Notes: a model not told the origin generated them from the sequence alone. Positions 26,821 to 37,055 are shown, counted from the stretch's first letter. The stretch: 64,000 nt of DNA from Streptomyces avidinii (GCF_014650695.1 NZ_BMVL01000010.1:1-64000); one strand, 5' to 3'. Program-made: numbers and translations.

Positions 26821-26861
26821 GAAGGGCCGTGGCCCCGGGGATCCGGGGGCCACGGCCCTTC
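26821..26861. terminator. Bidirectional terminator
   Basis: 16-bp inverted repeat, 26821-26836 (GAAGGGCCGTGGCCCC) with 26846-26861, lying between the convergent DUF4245 and nitroreductase genes. Confidence 0.75.
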
Positions 26862-26894
26862 TCGCGTGCTGCGGCCGACGGCCCGCGGCTTCGC

Positions 26895-27488
26895 TCAGAC
26901 GGTCGTGATGACCTCGTCGAAGGCCAGGCGCGGGGAGCGGTCGAACCACGCGCCCTCGGTGGCCGGCTTGCCGATGTTGATGACCATGATCGGGGTGTGG
27001 TCGTCGTCCAGGAATTCCTTCTGGATGCCGGCGAAGTCGGCACCGGTCATCGGGCCCGCGGCCAGACCGGCGGCGCGGATGCCGATGATGAAGTACGCGG
27101 CCTGCAGCGCGGAGTTCAGCAGGGCGGAGCGCTCGCGGACCGGGCGCTCGGAGAAGAATGCGTCCTTGGCCTGCGGGAAGTGCGGGAGCAGCTGCGGGAG
27201 CTCCTCGTGGAACTCGTTGTCCGCCGAGAGGATCGCCACCAGCGGGGCGGTGGCGGTCTTGGCGTCGTTGCCCTTGGCCATGTGCTGCACGAGGCGCTCG
27301 CGGGCCTCGGGGGAGCGGACCAGGGTGATGCGCAGGGGGGTCTGGTTGAAGGCGGTGGGGCCGAACTTCACCAGGTCGTATATCGCCTGGACCTGCTCCT
27401 CGGTGACCGGCTCGTCGGAGAACGCGTTGGCCGTGCGGGCCTCGCGGAACAGCAGGTCCTGAGCGGCGGAGTCAAGAACGAGAGACAT
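26895..27488 (-). CDS. Nitroreductase-family protein, malonic semialdehyde reductase (RutE) type
   Basis: 197 residues. The N-terminus LLFREARTANAFSDEPVTEEQVQ, the PTAFNQTPLRITLVRSPEA segment and a central LQAAYFIIGIRAAGLAAGPMTG resemble the FMN-dependent RutE/HadB branch of nitroreductases. In E. coli RutE reduces malonic semialdehyde in pyrimidine degradation; no rut cluster is present here, so the substrate is open. Confidence 0.83.
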   Translation of the reverse strand: MSLVLDSAAQDLLFREARTANAFSDEPVTEEQVQAIYDLVKFGPTAFNQTPLRITLVRSPEARERLVQHMAKGNDAKTATAPLVAILSADNEFHEELPQLLPHFPQAKDAFFSERPVRERSALLNSALQAAYFIIGIRAAGLAAGPMTGADFAGIQKEFLDDDHTPIMVINIGKPATEGAWFDRSPRLAFDEVITTV

Positions 27489-27637
27489 CGGGAAAGCCTT
27501 CTTCCATGCGGAGGTGAAGCGATGTCCCCGACTCTACGGCGGAAGTAGATGAATTTTCAACTAAATCTGCCTGCCGGTGATCGGGATCACTCGGGGCGCT
27601 CCCGCCCGGACGCCCGCCCCCGGTCACCTGCCCCCGG

Positions 27638-27868
27638 TCACTCCTCCTCGGCCGGCTCGCGCGCCGCCAGCGCCGAGTCCAGCCGGGCCCGGGCCCCCTC
27701 CAGCCAGTGCCGGCAGACCTTCGCCAGCTCCTCGCCGCGCTCCCAGAGCGCGAGGGAGTCCTCCAGCGAGGTCCCGCCGGCCTCCAGCTTGCGGACGACC
27801 TCGATGAGCTCGTCGCGGGCCTGCTCGTACCCCAGCGCCGTTCCGGCCTCTGTCATTCCCGTATCCAT
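27638..27868 (-). CDS. xseB: Exodeoxyribonuclease VII small subunit XseB
   Basis: 76 residues; a shorter start at MTEAG is possible. Two-helix pattern YEQARDELIEVVRKLEAGGTSLEDSLALWERGEEL is diagnostic for XseB. It partners XseA to degrade single-stranded DNA into acid-soluble oligonucleotides. Located 42 bp downstream of xseA in the same direction. Confidence 0.93.
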   Translation of the reverse strand: MDTGMTEAGTALGYEQARDELIEVVRKLEAGGTSLEDSLALWERGEELAKVCRHWLEGARARLDSALAAREPAEEE

Positions 27869-27910
27869 CCTCTGTGTGTCGTGCGACCACGTGATTGCAG
27901 ACGTGTGTCG

Positions 27911-29188
27911 CTAGGTCGAAGCGACCGTTGCGTCCGAGGTGCCCGAGGTGCCCGAGGTGCCCGAGGTGCCCGTCGCGTCCGTCGGGGAGACCTCCACGGA
28001 GAAGGTGCCCTCCGCCACCCGCGCGCGCAGCACCTCGTGCGGCGCCACCTCCTGCGGCGAGCGCACCACGTGGCCGTCGGCCCGCTGCAGTACGGCGTAC
28101 CCGCGCTCCAGGGTCGCGGCCGGCGACAGCGCCACCACCCGGGCGAGCGTGTGCGCCAGTTCCGAGTCGGCCCGGTCCAGCAGGTGCCCCAGCGTGCGCC
28201 GGGACCGGGCCAGCAGCGCGTCCAGCTCGTCCTCGCGGATCTCCACCATCCGCTGGGGGTGGACGAAGACCGGCCGGGCCAGGGCGTGCGCGAGGCCCCG
28301 TTCCTCCCGGTCGAGCAGCCCCGTGACCGCACGCAGACCCCGCGCCTGCAGCTGGCGTACGCGCTCCAGCTCCTCGCCGACGTCGGGGACCACCTTCTTC
28401 GCCGCGTCGGTGGGCGTGGAGGCCCGGACGTCCGCGACCAGGTCCAGCAGCGGGGAGTCCGGCTCGTGGCCGATCGCCGAGACCACCGGCGTACGGGCCG
28501 CCGCGACCGTCCGGACGACCTCCTCGTCGGAGAAGGGCAGCAGGTCCTCCACGCTGCCGCCGCCGCGCGCCACGATGATCACGTCGACCTCGTCGATGGC
28601 GTCGAGCTCCTGGACCGCCCGGACCACCTGGGGCACCGCGTGCACCCCCTGGACGGCGACGTTGCGCACCTCGAAGCGGACCGCCGGCCAGCGGCGCCGG
28701 GCGTTCTCCAGGACGTCGCGCTCGGCCGCCGAGGCCCGCCCGACCACCAGCCCGATCAGCTGCGGCAGGAAGGGCAGCGGTTTCTTGCGGTCCAGCGCGA
28801 AGAGCCCCTCGGAGGCCAGGGACCGCTTCAGCCGCTCCAGCCGGGCGAGCAGCTCCCCGATGCCGACCGGCCGTATCTCCGTGGCCCGCAGGGACAGCTG
28901 CCCGCGCGGGGCGTACCACTCGGGCTTGGCCAGCAGGACCACCCGGGCGCCCTCGGAGACCACGTCCGCGACCTCGTCGTAGACCTGGCGGAAGCAGGTC
29001 ACGCTGACCGAGATGTCGTGCGAGGGATCGCGCAGCGTCAGGAAGACCACCCCCGCTCCCGGCCGCCGCGAGAGCTGCGTGATCTGCCCCTCCACCCACA
29101 CCTGGCCGAGGCGCTCGATCCAGCCCCCGATGAGCCGGGACACCTGGCCTACCGGCAGCGGCGCCTCGGCCGACGTATTCAGACCCAT
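27911..29188 (-). CDS. xseA: Exodeoxyribonuclease VII large subunit XseA
   Basis: 425 residues. N-terminal OB-fold (VSRLIGGWIERLGQVWVEGQ) then the catalytic region with LPFLPQLIGLVVGRASAAERDVL, VDVIIVARGGGSVEDLLPFSDE and AIGHEPDSPLLDLVADVRASTPT, all standard XseA blocks. The C-terminus ends in a GTSGTSGTSGTS run produced by a 9-bp DNA repeat. Acts in DNA repair and turnover. Confidence 0.95.
   Translation of the reverse strand: MGLNTSAEAPLPVGQVSRLIGGWIERLGQVWVEGQITQLSRRPGAGVVFLTLRDPSHDISVSVTCFRQVYDEVADVVSEGARVVLLAKPEWYAPRGQLSLRATEIRPVGIGELLARLERLKRSLASEGLFALDRKKPLPFLPQLIGLVVGRASAAERDVLENARRRWPAVRFEVRNVAVQGVHAVPQVVRAVQELDAIDEVDVIIVARGGGSVEDLLPFSDEEVVRTVAAARTPVVSAIGHEPDSPLLDLVADVRASTPTDAAKKVVPDVGEELERVRQLQARGLRAVTGLLDREERGLAHALARPVFVHPQRMVEIREDELDALLARSRRTLGHLLDRADSELAHTLARVVALSPAATLERGYAVLQRADGHVVRSPQEVAPHEVLRARVAEGTFSVEVSPTDATGTSGTSGTSGTSDATVAST
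27936..27971 (-). repeat. Four perfect 9-bp tandem repeats at the xseA 3' end
   Basis: GAGGTGCCC occurs four times in a row, 27936-27971, giving Gly-Thr-Ser repeats at the C-terminus of XseA. Copy number could vary between strains by slippage. Confidence 0.9.
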
Positions 29189-29221
29189 GCAGGCAGGCTA
29201 TCCGGCGTCACCGACACTGCG

Positions 29222-30604
29222 TCAGGCCCCGCCCCCGGTGTCGCCGGGCAGGTCCTGGCGTCCGCGCTGCACGAGCAGCACGGCCAGGCCCACCGCCAGC
29301 CACACCGCCCCCACCACTCGGGCCGTCCAGGAGGCCTCGACGATCACCGCGACGGTGACCGCCGCGCCCAGCACCGGCATCACCAGGTGCTTCCACCAGT
29401 TCGGCGGACCCTCCCGCCGCTTGACCACGAACCAGCCCACCACCGAGGCGTGCAGCAGGGTGAAGGCCACCAGCGCCCCGACGTCCACGACCGACACCAG
29501 GTGGTCGAGCCCGTCGTCGCGCCGGGCCGCCCACACGGCCGCGACCAGCGTGATGGCGGCCGCCACCAGCAGGGCCGGCCGCGGGGTGCCGTGCGAGGTC
29601 CGGGCGAGCACCCGGGGCAGCCGCCGCTCCCGGGCCATCGCGAACACCAGCCGCCCGGCCGCCGCCTGCCCCGCCAGCGCTGCGAAGGCCGCCCCGATCG
29701 CCTTGCTGACCGCCACCAGATCGTGCAGCCAGGAGCCGACCGCGGACTGCACCGCGTTGTAGAAGGCCGGTCCCTGCTGCGCCGGGTCCGCGGCCAGCTC
29801 CGCCGCGGACACCGGCATGAGCAGCGCCGCCAGATAGCTCTGGGCGATGAACAGCACGCCGGCCAGCGCCAGGCAGCACAGCACCGCCCGCGCCACGCGC
29901 TGCGATCCCCCCGTCACCTCCTCGGCGAAGGAGGCGATGGCGTCGAAGCCGAGGTAGGACAGGACCGCCACCGACACCGCGCCCAGCACGGCCGCCGTAC
30001 TGAAGCCGAGCGAGCCGTCGCCGGTCAGCGGGGACAGCCAGCCGCGCCGCGCCCCGCCCTGGACCAGCACGGTCACCGCGGCGACCACGAAGACGAGCAG
30101 GACCACGATCTCCATGGCCAGTACGGCGAAACCCACGCGCGCGGCCGCCCGTACGCCCCACAGGTTCAGCAGGGTGGTGATCACGACGGCCAGGGCCGTC
30201 CACACCCAGCGCGAGACCTCCGGGACCAGCGCGTTCATCGCGATCCCCGAGAAGAGGTACGCGACTGCCGGGATCAGCAGGTAGTCGAGCAGCGCCATCC
30301 ACCCGGCGATCAGCCCCGGGCCCTCGCCGAGACCCTTTCGGGCGTATGTGAAGACCGACCCGGCCTGCGGGGCGACCCGCACCATCTGCGCGTAGCTGAA
30401 GGCCGTGAAGGCGATCGCGACGGTCGCGCAGAGGTAGACGAGGGCGACGGCGCCGTGCGACGCGGCGTCGAGCGTGCCGAAGACCCCGACGGGCGCCATC
30501 GGGGCGATGAACAGCAGGCCGTAGACGACCAGATCCCGGAAGCCGAGGCTCCGCCGCAGGGCCGCGGGCGCCGCCGCCGCACTGGAATCCGTAACGGAAG
30601 CCAT
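29222..30604 (-). CDS. APC family amino-acid permease
   Basis: 460 residues from the ATG at 30604, with GGAGGA five bases upstream. It begins LRRSLGFRDLVVYGLLFIAPMAP and has the APC-typical SYLGFDAIASFAEEV block and about twelve hydrophobic segments. It imports or exchanges an amino acid or related compound across the membrane; the substrate cannot be read from sequence. Divergent from ispH. Confidence 0.9.
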   Translation of the reverse strand: MASVTDSSAAAAPAALRRSLGFRDLVVYGLLFIAPMAPVGVFGTLDAASHGAVALVYLCATVAIAFTAFSYAQMVRVAPQAGSVFTYARKGLGEGPGLIAGWMALLDYLLIPAVAYLFSGIAMNALVPEVSRWVWTALAVVITTLLNLWGVRAAARVGFAVLAMEIVVLLVFVVAAVTVLVQGGARRGWLSPLTGDGSLGFSTAAVLGAVSVAVLSYLGFDAIASFAEEVTGGSQRVARAVLCCLALAGVLFIAQSYLAALLMPVSAAELAADPAQQGPAFYNAVQSAVGSWLHDLVAVSKAIGAAFAALAGQAAAGRLVFAMARERRLPRVLARTSHGTPRPALLVAAAITLVAAVWAARRDDGLDHLVSVVDVGALVAFTLLHASVVGWFVVKRREGPPNWWKHLVMPVLGAAVTVAVIVEASWTARVVGAVWLAVGLAVLLVQRGRQDLPGDTGGGA

Positions 30605-30716
30605 CCGTCCTCCGAGGTATAGGCGGGTACCGGCAGGTCCGGGCAGGTCCGGGCGGTACGGGCTTTCGGGCAAGTGTGTGCCGTACGGGGGACGCCCGGC
30701 CTCCTGGAGACCCCCG

Positions 30717-30722
30717 TACGAT
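30717..30722 (+). promoter_or_regulatory. -10 box for leaderless ispH transcription
   Basis: TACGAT, then seven bases, then the ATG at 30730. It overlaps an earlier in-frame ATG at 30721, which is therefore unlikely to be used. Confidence 0.55.
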
Positions 30723-30729
30723 GGAGCAC

Positions 30730-31725
30730 ATGACTGCTCCCGCCCCCGCTCCTGCTTCCCGCCGTGTCCTGCTCGCCGCGCCCCGCGGCTACTGCGCGGG
30801 CGTGGACCGAGCCGTGATCGCCGTCGAGAAAGCCCTTGAGCAGTACGGTGCGCCGGTCTACGTCCGCCACGAGATCGTGCACAACAAGTACGTCGTCCAG
30901 ACGCTGGAGAAGAAGGGCGCCATCTTCGTCGAGCGGACGGAGGAGGTCCCCGAGGGCTCCATCGTGATGTTCTCCGCGCACGGTGTGGCGCCGGTGGTGC
31001 ACGAGGAGGCGGCGCGCGGCAAGCTCGCGACCATCGACGCGACCTGCCCGCTGGTCACCAAGGTGCACAAGGAAGCCGTCCGGTACGCGAACGAGGACTT
31101 CGACATCCTCCTCATCGGCCACGAGGGCCACGAGGAAGTCATCGGCACCTCCGGCGAGGCCCCGGACCACATCACGATCGTCGACGGCCCGCACGACGTG
31201 GAGAAGGTCACCGTCCGTGACGAGTCCAAGGTGGTCTGGCTCTCCCAGACCACCCTCTCGGTCGACGAGACGATGGAGACGGTCGACGCGCTGAAGACGA
31301 AGTTCCCGCTGCTGGTCTCGCCGCCGAGCGACGACATCTGCTACGCCACCTCGAACCGTCAGGCGGCGGTCAAGGTGATGGGCGCCGACTCCGACCTGGT
31401 CATCGTGGTGGGTTCGAAGAACTCCTCGAACTCGATCCGGCTCGTCGAGGTCGCGCTCGACGCGGGCGCGGGCGCCGCGTACCTCGTCGACTTCGCGAGC
31501 GAGATCGACGAGGCCTGGCTGGAGGGCGTCACCACGGTCGGTCTCACCTCGGGCGCCTCGGTGCCGGAGGTCCTGGTCGAAGAGGTCCTGGAGTGGCTGA
31601 CGGTGCGCGGCTACGCGGACGTGGAGATCGTCAAGACCGCCGAGGAGTCGATCGTCTTCTCGCTGCCGAAGGAACTCCGTCGCGACCTGCGGGCCGAGGC
31701 TGCCGAACTGGTCGCCGACAAGTAA
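30730..31725 (+). CDS. ispH: 4-hydroxy-3-methylbut-2-enyl diphosphate reductase IspH
   Basis: 331 residues. The three 4Fe-4S ligand cysteines are Cys22 (RGYCAGVDRA), Cys106 (DATCPLVTKVH) and Cys204 (DDICYATSNRQ); the catalytic E/H-rich HEIVHNKYVV and SAHGV blocks are also present. It makes IPP and DMAPP in the last step of the MEP isoprenoid pathway. Start chosen because of the -10 box seven bases upstream. Confidence 0.96.
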   Translation: MTAPAPAPASRRVLLAAPRGYCAGVDRAVIAVEKALEQYGAPVYVRHEIVHNKYVVQTLEKKGAIFVERTEEVPEGSIVMFSAHGVAPVVHEEAARGKLATIDATCPLVTKVHKEAVRYANEDFDILLIGHEGHEEVIGTSGEAPDHITIVDGPHDVEKVTVRDESKVVWLSQTTLSVDETMETVDALKTKFPLLVSPPSDDICYATSNRQAAVKVMGADSDLVIVVGSKNSSNSIRLVEVALDAGAGAAYLVDFASEIDEAWLEGVTTVGLTSGASVPEVLVEEVLEWLTVRGYADVEIVKTAEESIVFSLPKELRRDLRAEAAELVADK

Positions 31726-31734
31726 CTCGTTTCG

Positions 31735-31740
31735 TACGGT
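31735..31740 (+). promoter_or_regulatory. -10 box for leaderless ppgK transcription
   Basis: TACGGT ends immediately before an ATG at 31741 and six bases before the ATG at 31747, favouring the second ATG as a leaderless start. Confidence 0.5.
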
Positions 31741-31746
31741 ATGTCC

Positions 31747-32502
31747 ATGCAGATCTTCGGCGTGGACATCGGCGGGTCAGGGATCAAGGGCGCTCCCGTG
31801 GACCTGGAACGTGGCGACCTGGCGCACGAGCGCCACAAAGTACTGACACCGCAGCCGGCCACCCCCGAGGGGGTGGCCGGCTGCGTCGTCGAGGTGGTGC
31901 GCAACTTCCACTGGGACGGACCGGTCGGGGTCACCTTCCCCGGCGTGGTCACCGGCGGCGTGACCCGCACGGCGGCCAACATGGACAAGTCCTGGATCGG
32001 CGTCGACTCGGCGGCGCTGCTCTCGCGCGAGCTCGGCGGCCTGCCCGTCACGGTCCTGAACGACGCGGACGCGGCGGGGATCGCGGAGATGACGTACGGG
32101 GCCGGACGCGGGCGGGAGGGCACCGTCCTGCTGCTCACCCTGGGGACGGGGATCGGCAGCGCCCTGTTCACGGACGGGCAGCTGGTCCCGAACTCGGAGC
32201 TCGGTCACCTGGAGCTGAGGGGCCACGACGCGGAGACGCGGGCGTCGGTGAAGGCCAAGGAGGACCACGACCTCACGTGGGAGCGCTGGGCGCACCGCGT
32301 GCAGCGCTACCTCCAGCACGTGGAGATGCTGTTCTCCCCGGACCTCTTCATCATCGGCGGTGGCGTCAGCCGCAAGCCGGAGAAGTTCCTGCCGCTGATC
32401 GAGGGCGTGCGGGCCGAGATCGTCCCGGCGAAGCTCCAGAACAACGCGGGCATCGTGGGAGCGGCGATGGCGGCGAAGGCTGTGAAGGCGGAGAAGCACT
32501 AG
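31747..32502 (+). CDS. ppgK: Polyphosphate glucokinase (ROK family)
   Basis: 251 residues from ATG 31747. N-terminal phosphate loop GVDIGGSGIKGAPVD, then LNDADAAGIAEMTYGAG and LLLTLGTGIGSALFTDG typical of actinobacterial ROK glucokinases that use polyphosphate or ATP. The segment NSELGHLELRGHDAE corresponds to the ROK signature area. It phosphorylates glucose in the cytoplasm. Located 15-21 bp after ispH but apparently with its own promoter. Confidence 0.93.
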   Translation: MQIFGVDIGGSGIKGAPVDLERGDLAHERHKVLTPQPATPEGVAGCVVEVVRNFHWDGPVGVTFPGVVTGGVTRTAANMDKSWIGVDSAALLSRELGGLPVTVLNDADAAGIAEMTYGAGRGREGTVLLLTLGTGIGSALFTDGQLVPNSELGHLELRGHDAETRASVKAKEDHDLTWERWAHRVQRYLQHVEMLFSPDLFIIGGGVSRKPEKFLPLIEGVRAEIVPAKLQNNAGIVGAAMAAKAVKAEKH

Positions 32503-32511
32503 GGCGACGGT

Positions 32512-33036
32512 TCACTGGGTGAGGCGGCGGGGCATCCGCCGCCTGCCGATGAGCACGGCCTTGCGGACGACGGCGATCAGCGCGGCGACGAGCGTCCCGG
32601 CGTAGAGCCAGCCCGCGTGCAGCGACAGCGCGGACACCAGCCCCATCAGCTGACCGCCGAGGCCGCCGGAGCCGCCCGAGATGGGCCACACTCCGGCGGC
32701 GAAGGCGATGGGGACGCCGATCGGCGCGGTGATCAGGTCGGCGGGCCGCACCCAGAGGGCGGTGGCGGCCGCGACGGGCAGGAAGAGCAGCCCGTAGACG
32801 AAGAGCGAGGAGCCGAAGAGCAGCCAGCAGATCCCGGCCACCAGCACCATGGCGGCGCACGCGAACAGCCCGCCGCCGAGCCCGGTCAACCGCGGTCGGG
32901 GCATCCGCCGCCCGAGCGGGGACCGCCGTGGGCCGCCGGCGCCGCCCTGGGCGGGCACGGCGGTGGGCCGCGGCGCCCCGCGCTGGGCCGGGGGTCGCTG
33001 GGGGTGAGGGGCCGATCGCGTCCTGTGTTGCTCCAC
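32512..33036 (-). CDS. DUF6542-type integral membrane protein
   Basis: 174 residues: a basic, proline-rich cytoplasmic N-terminus of about 50 residues, then four hydrophobic segments (LFACAAMVLVAGICWLLFG and others) and a short basic tail. No catalytic motif. The GTG start and the neighbourhood (ppgK, ychF) are standard for Streptomyces; function unknown. Confidence 0.7.
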   Translation of the reverse strand: MEQHRTRSAPHPQRPPAQRGAPRPTAVPAQGGAGGPRRSPLGRRMPRPRLTGLGGGLFACAAMVLVAGICWLLFGSSLFVYGLLFLPVAAATALWVRPADLITAPIGVPIAFAAGVWPISGGSGGLGGQLMGLVSALSLHAGWLYAGTLVAALIAVVRKAVLIGRRRMPRRLTQ

Positions 33037-33171
33037 GTGACCAAGCTAGGCGGGGCGAGCGCGGTATCGGTGTGGGGACACGCGTACAACGAGTGCCACT
33101 CATCGGAAAGTAAACTGTCCGGTGGCCCACTCCCGGGCCGCCGCCCCCTCCAGCTACGGGAAGTCGCCAAC

Positions 33172-34260
<1,089 letters not shown>

Positions 34261-34308
34261 GTGTGCGAAATAGCACCACGTTGCCCGCGGGGCAATCATG
34301 CAGTTCAG

Positions 34309-34338
34309 AAGGGCCCACCTCCTGGGAGGTGGGCCCTT
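34309..34338 (+). terminator. Terminator downstream of ychF
   Basis: Inverted repeat AAGGGCCCACCTCC (34309-34322) with its complement at 34325-34338 and a two-base centre, 48 bp after the ychF stop. Confidence 0.7.
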
Positions 34339-34349
34339 GGCATTTTCCC

Positions 34350-34371
34350 GTGCTGGGATGGTGCTGGGATG
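34350..34371 (+). repeat. 11-bp tandem repeat near the left att site
   Basis: Two exact adjacent copies of GTGCTGGGATG (34350-34360, 34361-34371). Related pairs recur beside the other att copies at 47096-47117, 48812-48833, 49192-49213, 49945-49966 and 50101-50122. Spacing of 11 bp is one helical turn, so these may be integrase arm-type or accessory-factor sites. Confidence 0.7.
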
Positions 34372-34532
34372 GCTGACCCCTCGTCACCTGCCATCACCCC
34401 CGATCGCCCTTCCCGTGCTGCGGCTGCGCTGCGCGTGGGTGAGCTGCACGCGTTGGCCAGGTGTGCGTCCCGACTCTTCGGGCCGCAGGGCCCGACCGGG
34501 GCGTTGCGGTATGGGACGACGAGGCCGGTTGA

Positions 34533-34800
34533 TTAGGTCCTGTCATTCAGCACGGTCACGTCCTCGCAGACCGTGGCAAGGCCGGAGTACCGCCAGGCCT
34601 TCGCGCCCGCGGTGGCGCCGGCGACGGCCGGGCCGCGGCGATCACGAGTCTCGTGCCGGCGTCGATGATGCCCTGCACGTTCACCGAGAACCGATAGTTG
34701 CGCGAGGGCGCCCGGACCTTCCGATCGAGGACCGGAACCAGAGCACCGTCCACGATCCACGGCCGTTCGTACGCGTGCTGATCAATCTGGCAGATGAAGC
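34533..34800 (-). pseudogene. Frameshifted transposase remnant
   Basis: On the minus strand one frame reads YERPWIVDGALVPVLDRKV and then SRNYRFSVNVQGIIDAGTRL, typical of IS5-type DDE transposases (WIVDGTLVP with the first catalytic Asp). The continuation AGAKAWRYSGLATVCEDVTV lies in a different frame (stop at 34533). A frameshift thus splits the fragment, and no full-length gene exists. The rest of 34261-34919 holds the terminator and tandem repeat and no intact gene. Confidence 0.6.
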
Positions 34801-34919
34801 CGTGTCAGGTCCGGCCTATGCGCATGTCATCGGCCATTGCCCAGGTGAGGGCCGGGGGGGCCGGGCTAGGCTTGACCAGCGTGGACATCAGAGCTGAATG
34901 AGCGTCACCGGGGAGAGGG

Positions 34920-37055
34920 ATGAGCGGGGCGGGGCAGAAGCCTGTGAAGACGACGCCGCTGGAGCTGTATCAGATGCGGGCGGCGCTGACTCAGGCTTAC
35001 CGAGGGATCATCGACGAGAGCGATCTGCAGCGAAACTCCGAGGCCGAACGGGAAAGGGCCTTTCTGTCCCGAGCCGTGGCGGCCACGGCGATCCGGCGGG
35101 TGACAGGTTGGGAGCATAAGGCGTGCGCTGAGGCCGTGATCGACGGTAGCGACGACAACGGAATCGACGCCGTTGCCGTAGTGGACGGTACCCAGGTGTG
35201 GCTGGTTCAAGCCAAGTGGAGCGACAAGGGGACGGCTGGATTCCACACAGATGCGGCTCGCGGCTTCGTGGACGGACTGCGGTTGTTGGAGCAGCGGCAG
35301 TTCGACGCCTTCAACGACAAGCTCCAGCCGTTCGCCCCTCTTCTCGCTTCGGCCATGGGGGATACCAACCTCAAGATCAACCTTGTCATCGCGGCCGTCG
35401 GGAACGATCCGCTCAGCTCGCACACCGTGAACATCCTCGACCGTGCTGTCGAGGATCATCACGGGCACGGGCCGATGCTGAGCTACCAGCTCATGGGGAC
35501 TGGGGAGCTGCTGCGGCAGCTGCGTGAGGACCGCACTCCAGATCCCGTGAACGTCAAGGTGAAGATGCCGAAGTGGATCCACCGTGACATCCCCTTCCCT
35601 GCCTACCAGGGCAGCGTGGCGGCCGGGGAGATCGCCGGGTGGTACGAGGACCACGGTGCCCGTCTCTTCTCACAGAACATCCGCCAGTCGCTCGGGCTGA
35701 CCCGCATCAACTCCGGCATCGAGAAGACCCTGACGGACGAGCCGGAGAACTTCTGGTACTTCAACAACGGCATCACGATCCTGTGCGACAGGATCGAGCC
35801 GTACTATCCGGACAGGCGTCACCCTGCCTATCCGGTGGAACTCCGGCTCACCCATGTCAGCGTGGTCAACGGGGCCCAGACCGTCACCTCCATCCACAAG
35901 GCGATGCAGGTGACGCCGGATACCGTCGAGGATGCCGATGTGATGGTCCGCGTGATCTCCCTGGGTGACGAGCGCGCCGACTACGCATCGAAGATCACCG
36001 AGACCACGAACACCCAGAACGACGTCTCTCGACGGGACTTTATCGCTCTGGACGAAACCCAGGCCCTGATCAGGGAGGACTTCGATCTCACTCTGGACAA
36101 GACCTACGTGTACAAACGGGGCGAGGCCGATCCGGCACCGGATTCTGGCTGCTCGGTGGTACACGCGGCCATAGCCCTCGCATGCGCCCGCCGTACGCCT
36201 GAACTGGCCGTACGGGCCAAGCGGGACACCGATCTGCTCTGGGAGAGGGGAGACGGAGGGGCGTATCCGCGGCTCTTCGGTGAGGTTCCGAGCGCCTTCC
36301 GGGTCTGGAGATGCGTCCAGATCCAGCGAGAGGTCGGCAAGGCGCTCGACGCCCTACGCAAGCGCCTTCAGGGACGCGCCCAGGACACGGCTCAGCGCGG
36401 CGACCTGCTGATCACCCATCTGGTCTTCCAACTGCTCGACTTGGCGGACATCGATGAGCCGGGCTACCCGCTGGATTCCGTGCTGGAGTCCGTCCCGAAG
36501 CTGACCGAATCCGTGCTGTCGTGGCTGATCTACCGAGTGGACGAGACCTACGGCACTACCTCGTTCTTGGGGAGCACCTTCACCAACGAGACGCGCTGCC
36601 GGGAGCTGTCCCGGGTCGTGCCGCAGGACGTGCGGGGTGGGGCCCCGGTGCCGCAGCTGCCGGACAACTACCAGCCGCCCGCCCAGCAGAAGCGCCGTCG
36701 CCGCCGCCCCAACGTCGTTCCGACTCTTGTCAGCGCCGGGATCATCCCGGACGGGACGCCGCTGGTGTACGTCCCGTACAACGCTCCGGAAACAAGGGCG
36801 ACGAAGGAGTGGCTCAAGGCGGACGAGAGCCGTGCGCAGGTCCGCTGGCAGAACGATCGGACTAAACCGCTCATCTGGTCCTACGACGGTGCGGCTTACT
36901 CGGCCAGCGGGCTCGTGACCCGTATCTGGGAGCTCGCAGGCTGGGAGGAGGCTCCCATCGCGGTGCAAGGACCTGCGCGCTGGGTACTTGATGGCAGGCG
37001 CAATCTGTGGCAGGTAGCCAAGGAGTGGCTGGATGCCCAGGAGGAAGAGGGCTGA
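34920..37055 (+). CDS. AIPR-family anti-phage protein with nuclease-like N-terminus and RAMA-like C-terminus
   Basis: 711 residues; ATG with GGAGAG upstream. The N-terminal ~200 residues look like a PD-(D/E)xK fold: acidic Asp83 in DNGIDAVAV, then WLVQAK (Gln97-x-Lys99). The AIPR domain covers roughly 235-520, with LFSQNIRQSLG (249-259), FWYFNNGITI (278-287), VNGAQT (316-321) and TNTQNDVSRRDF (363-374). After a basic linker (about 585-597) the last ~110 residues begin LVSAGIIPDGTPLVYV and fit the RAMA pattern thought to recognise modified DNA. AIPR proteins are abortive-infection or restriction-type defence proteins. First gene of a plus-strand defence cluster. Confidence 0.85.
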   Translation: MSGAGQKPVKTTPLELYQMRAALTQAYRGIIDESDLQRNSEAERERAFLSRAVAATAIRRVTGWEHKACAEAVIDGSDDNGIDAVAVVDGTQVWLVQAKWSDKGTAGFHTDAARGFVDGLRLLEQRQFDAFNDKLQPFAPLLASAMGDTNLKINLVIAAVGNDPLSSHTVNILDRAVEDHHGHGPMLSYQLMGTGELLRQLREDRTPDPVNVKVKMPKWIHRDIPFPAYQGSVAAGEIAGWYEDHGARLFSQNIRQSLGLTRINSGIEKTLTDEPENFWYFNNGITILCDRIEPYYPDRRHPAYPVELRLTHVSVVNGAQTVTSIHKAMQVTPDTVEDADVMVRVISLGDERADYASKITETTNTQNDVSRRDFIALDETQALIREDFDLTLDKTYVYKRGEADPAPDSGCSVVHAAIALACARRTPELAVRAKRDTDLLWERGDGGAYPRLFGEVPSAFRVWRCVQIQREVGKALDALRKRLQGRAQDTAQRGDLLITHLVFQLLDLADIDEPGYPLDSVLESVPKLTESVLSWLIYRVDETYGTTSFLGSTFTNETRCRELSRVVPQDVRGGAPVPQLPDNYQPPAQQKRRRRRPNVVPTLVSAGIIPDGTPLVYVPYNAPETRATKEWLKADESRAQVRWQNDRTKPLIWSYDGAAYSASGLVTRIWELAGWEEAPIAVQGPARWVLDGRRNLWQVAKEWLDAQEEEG

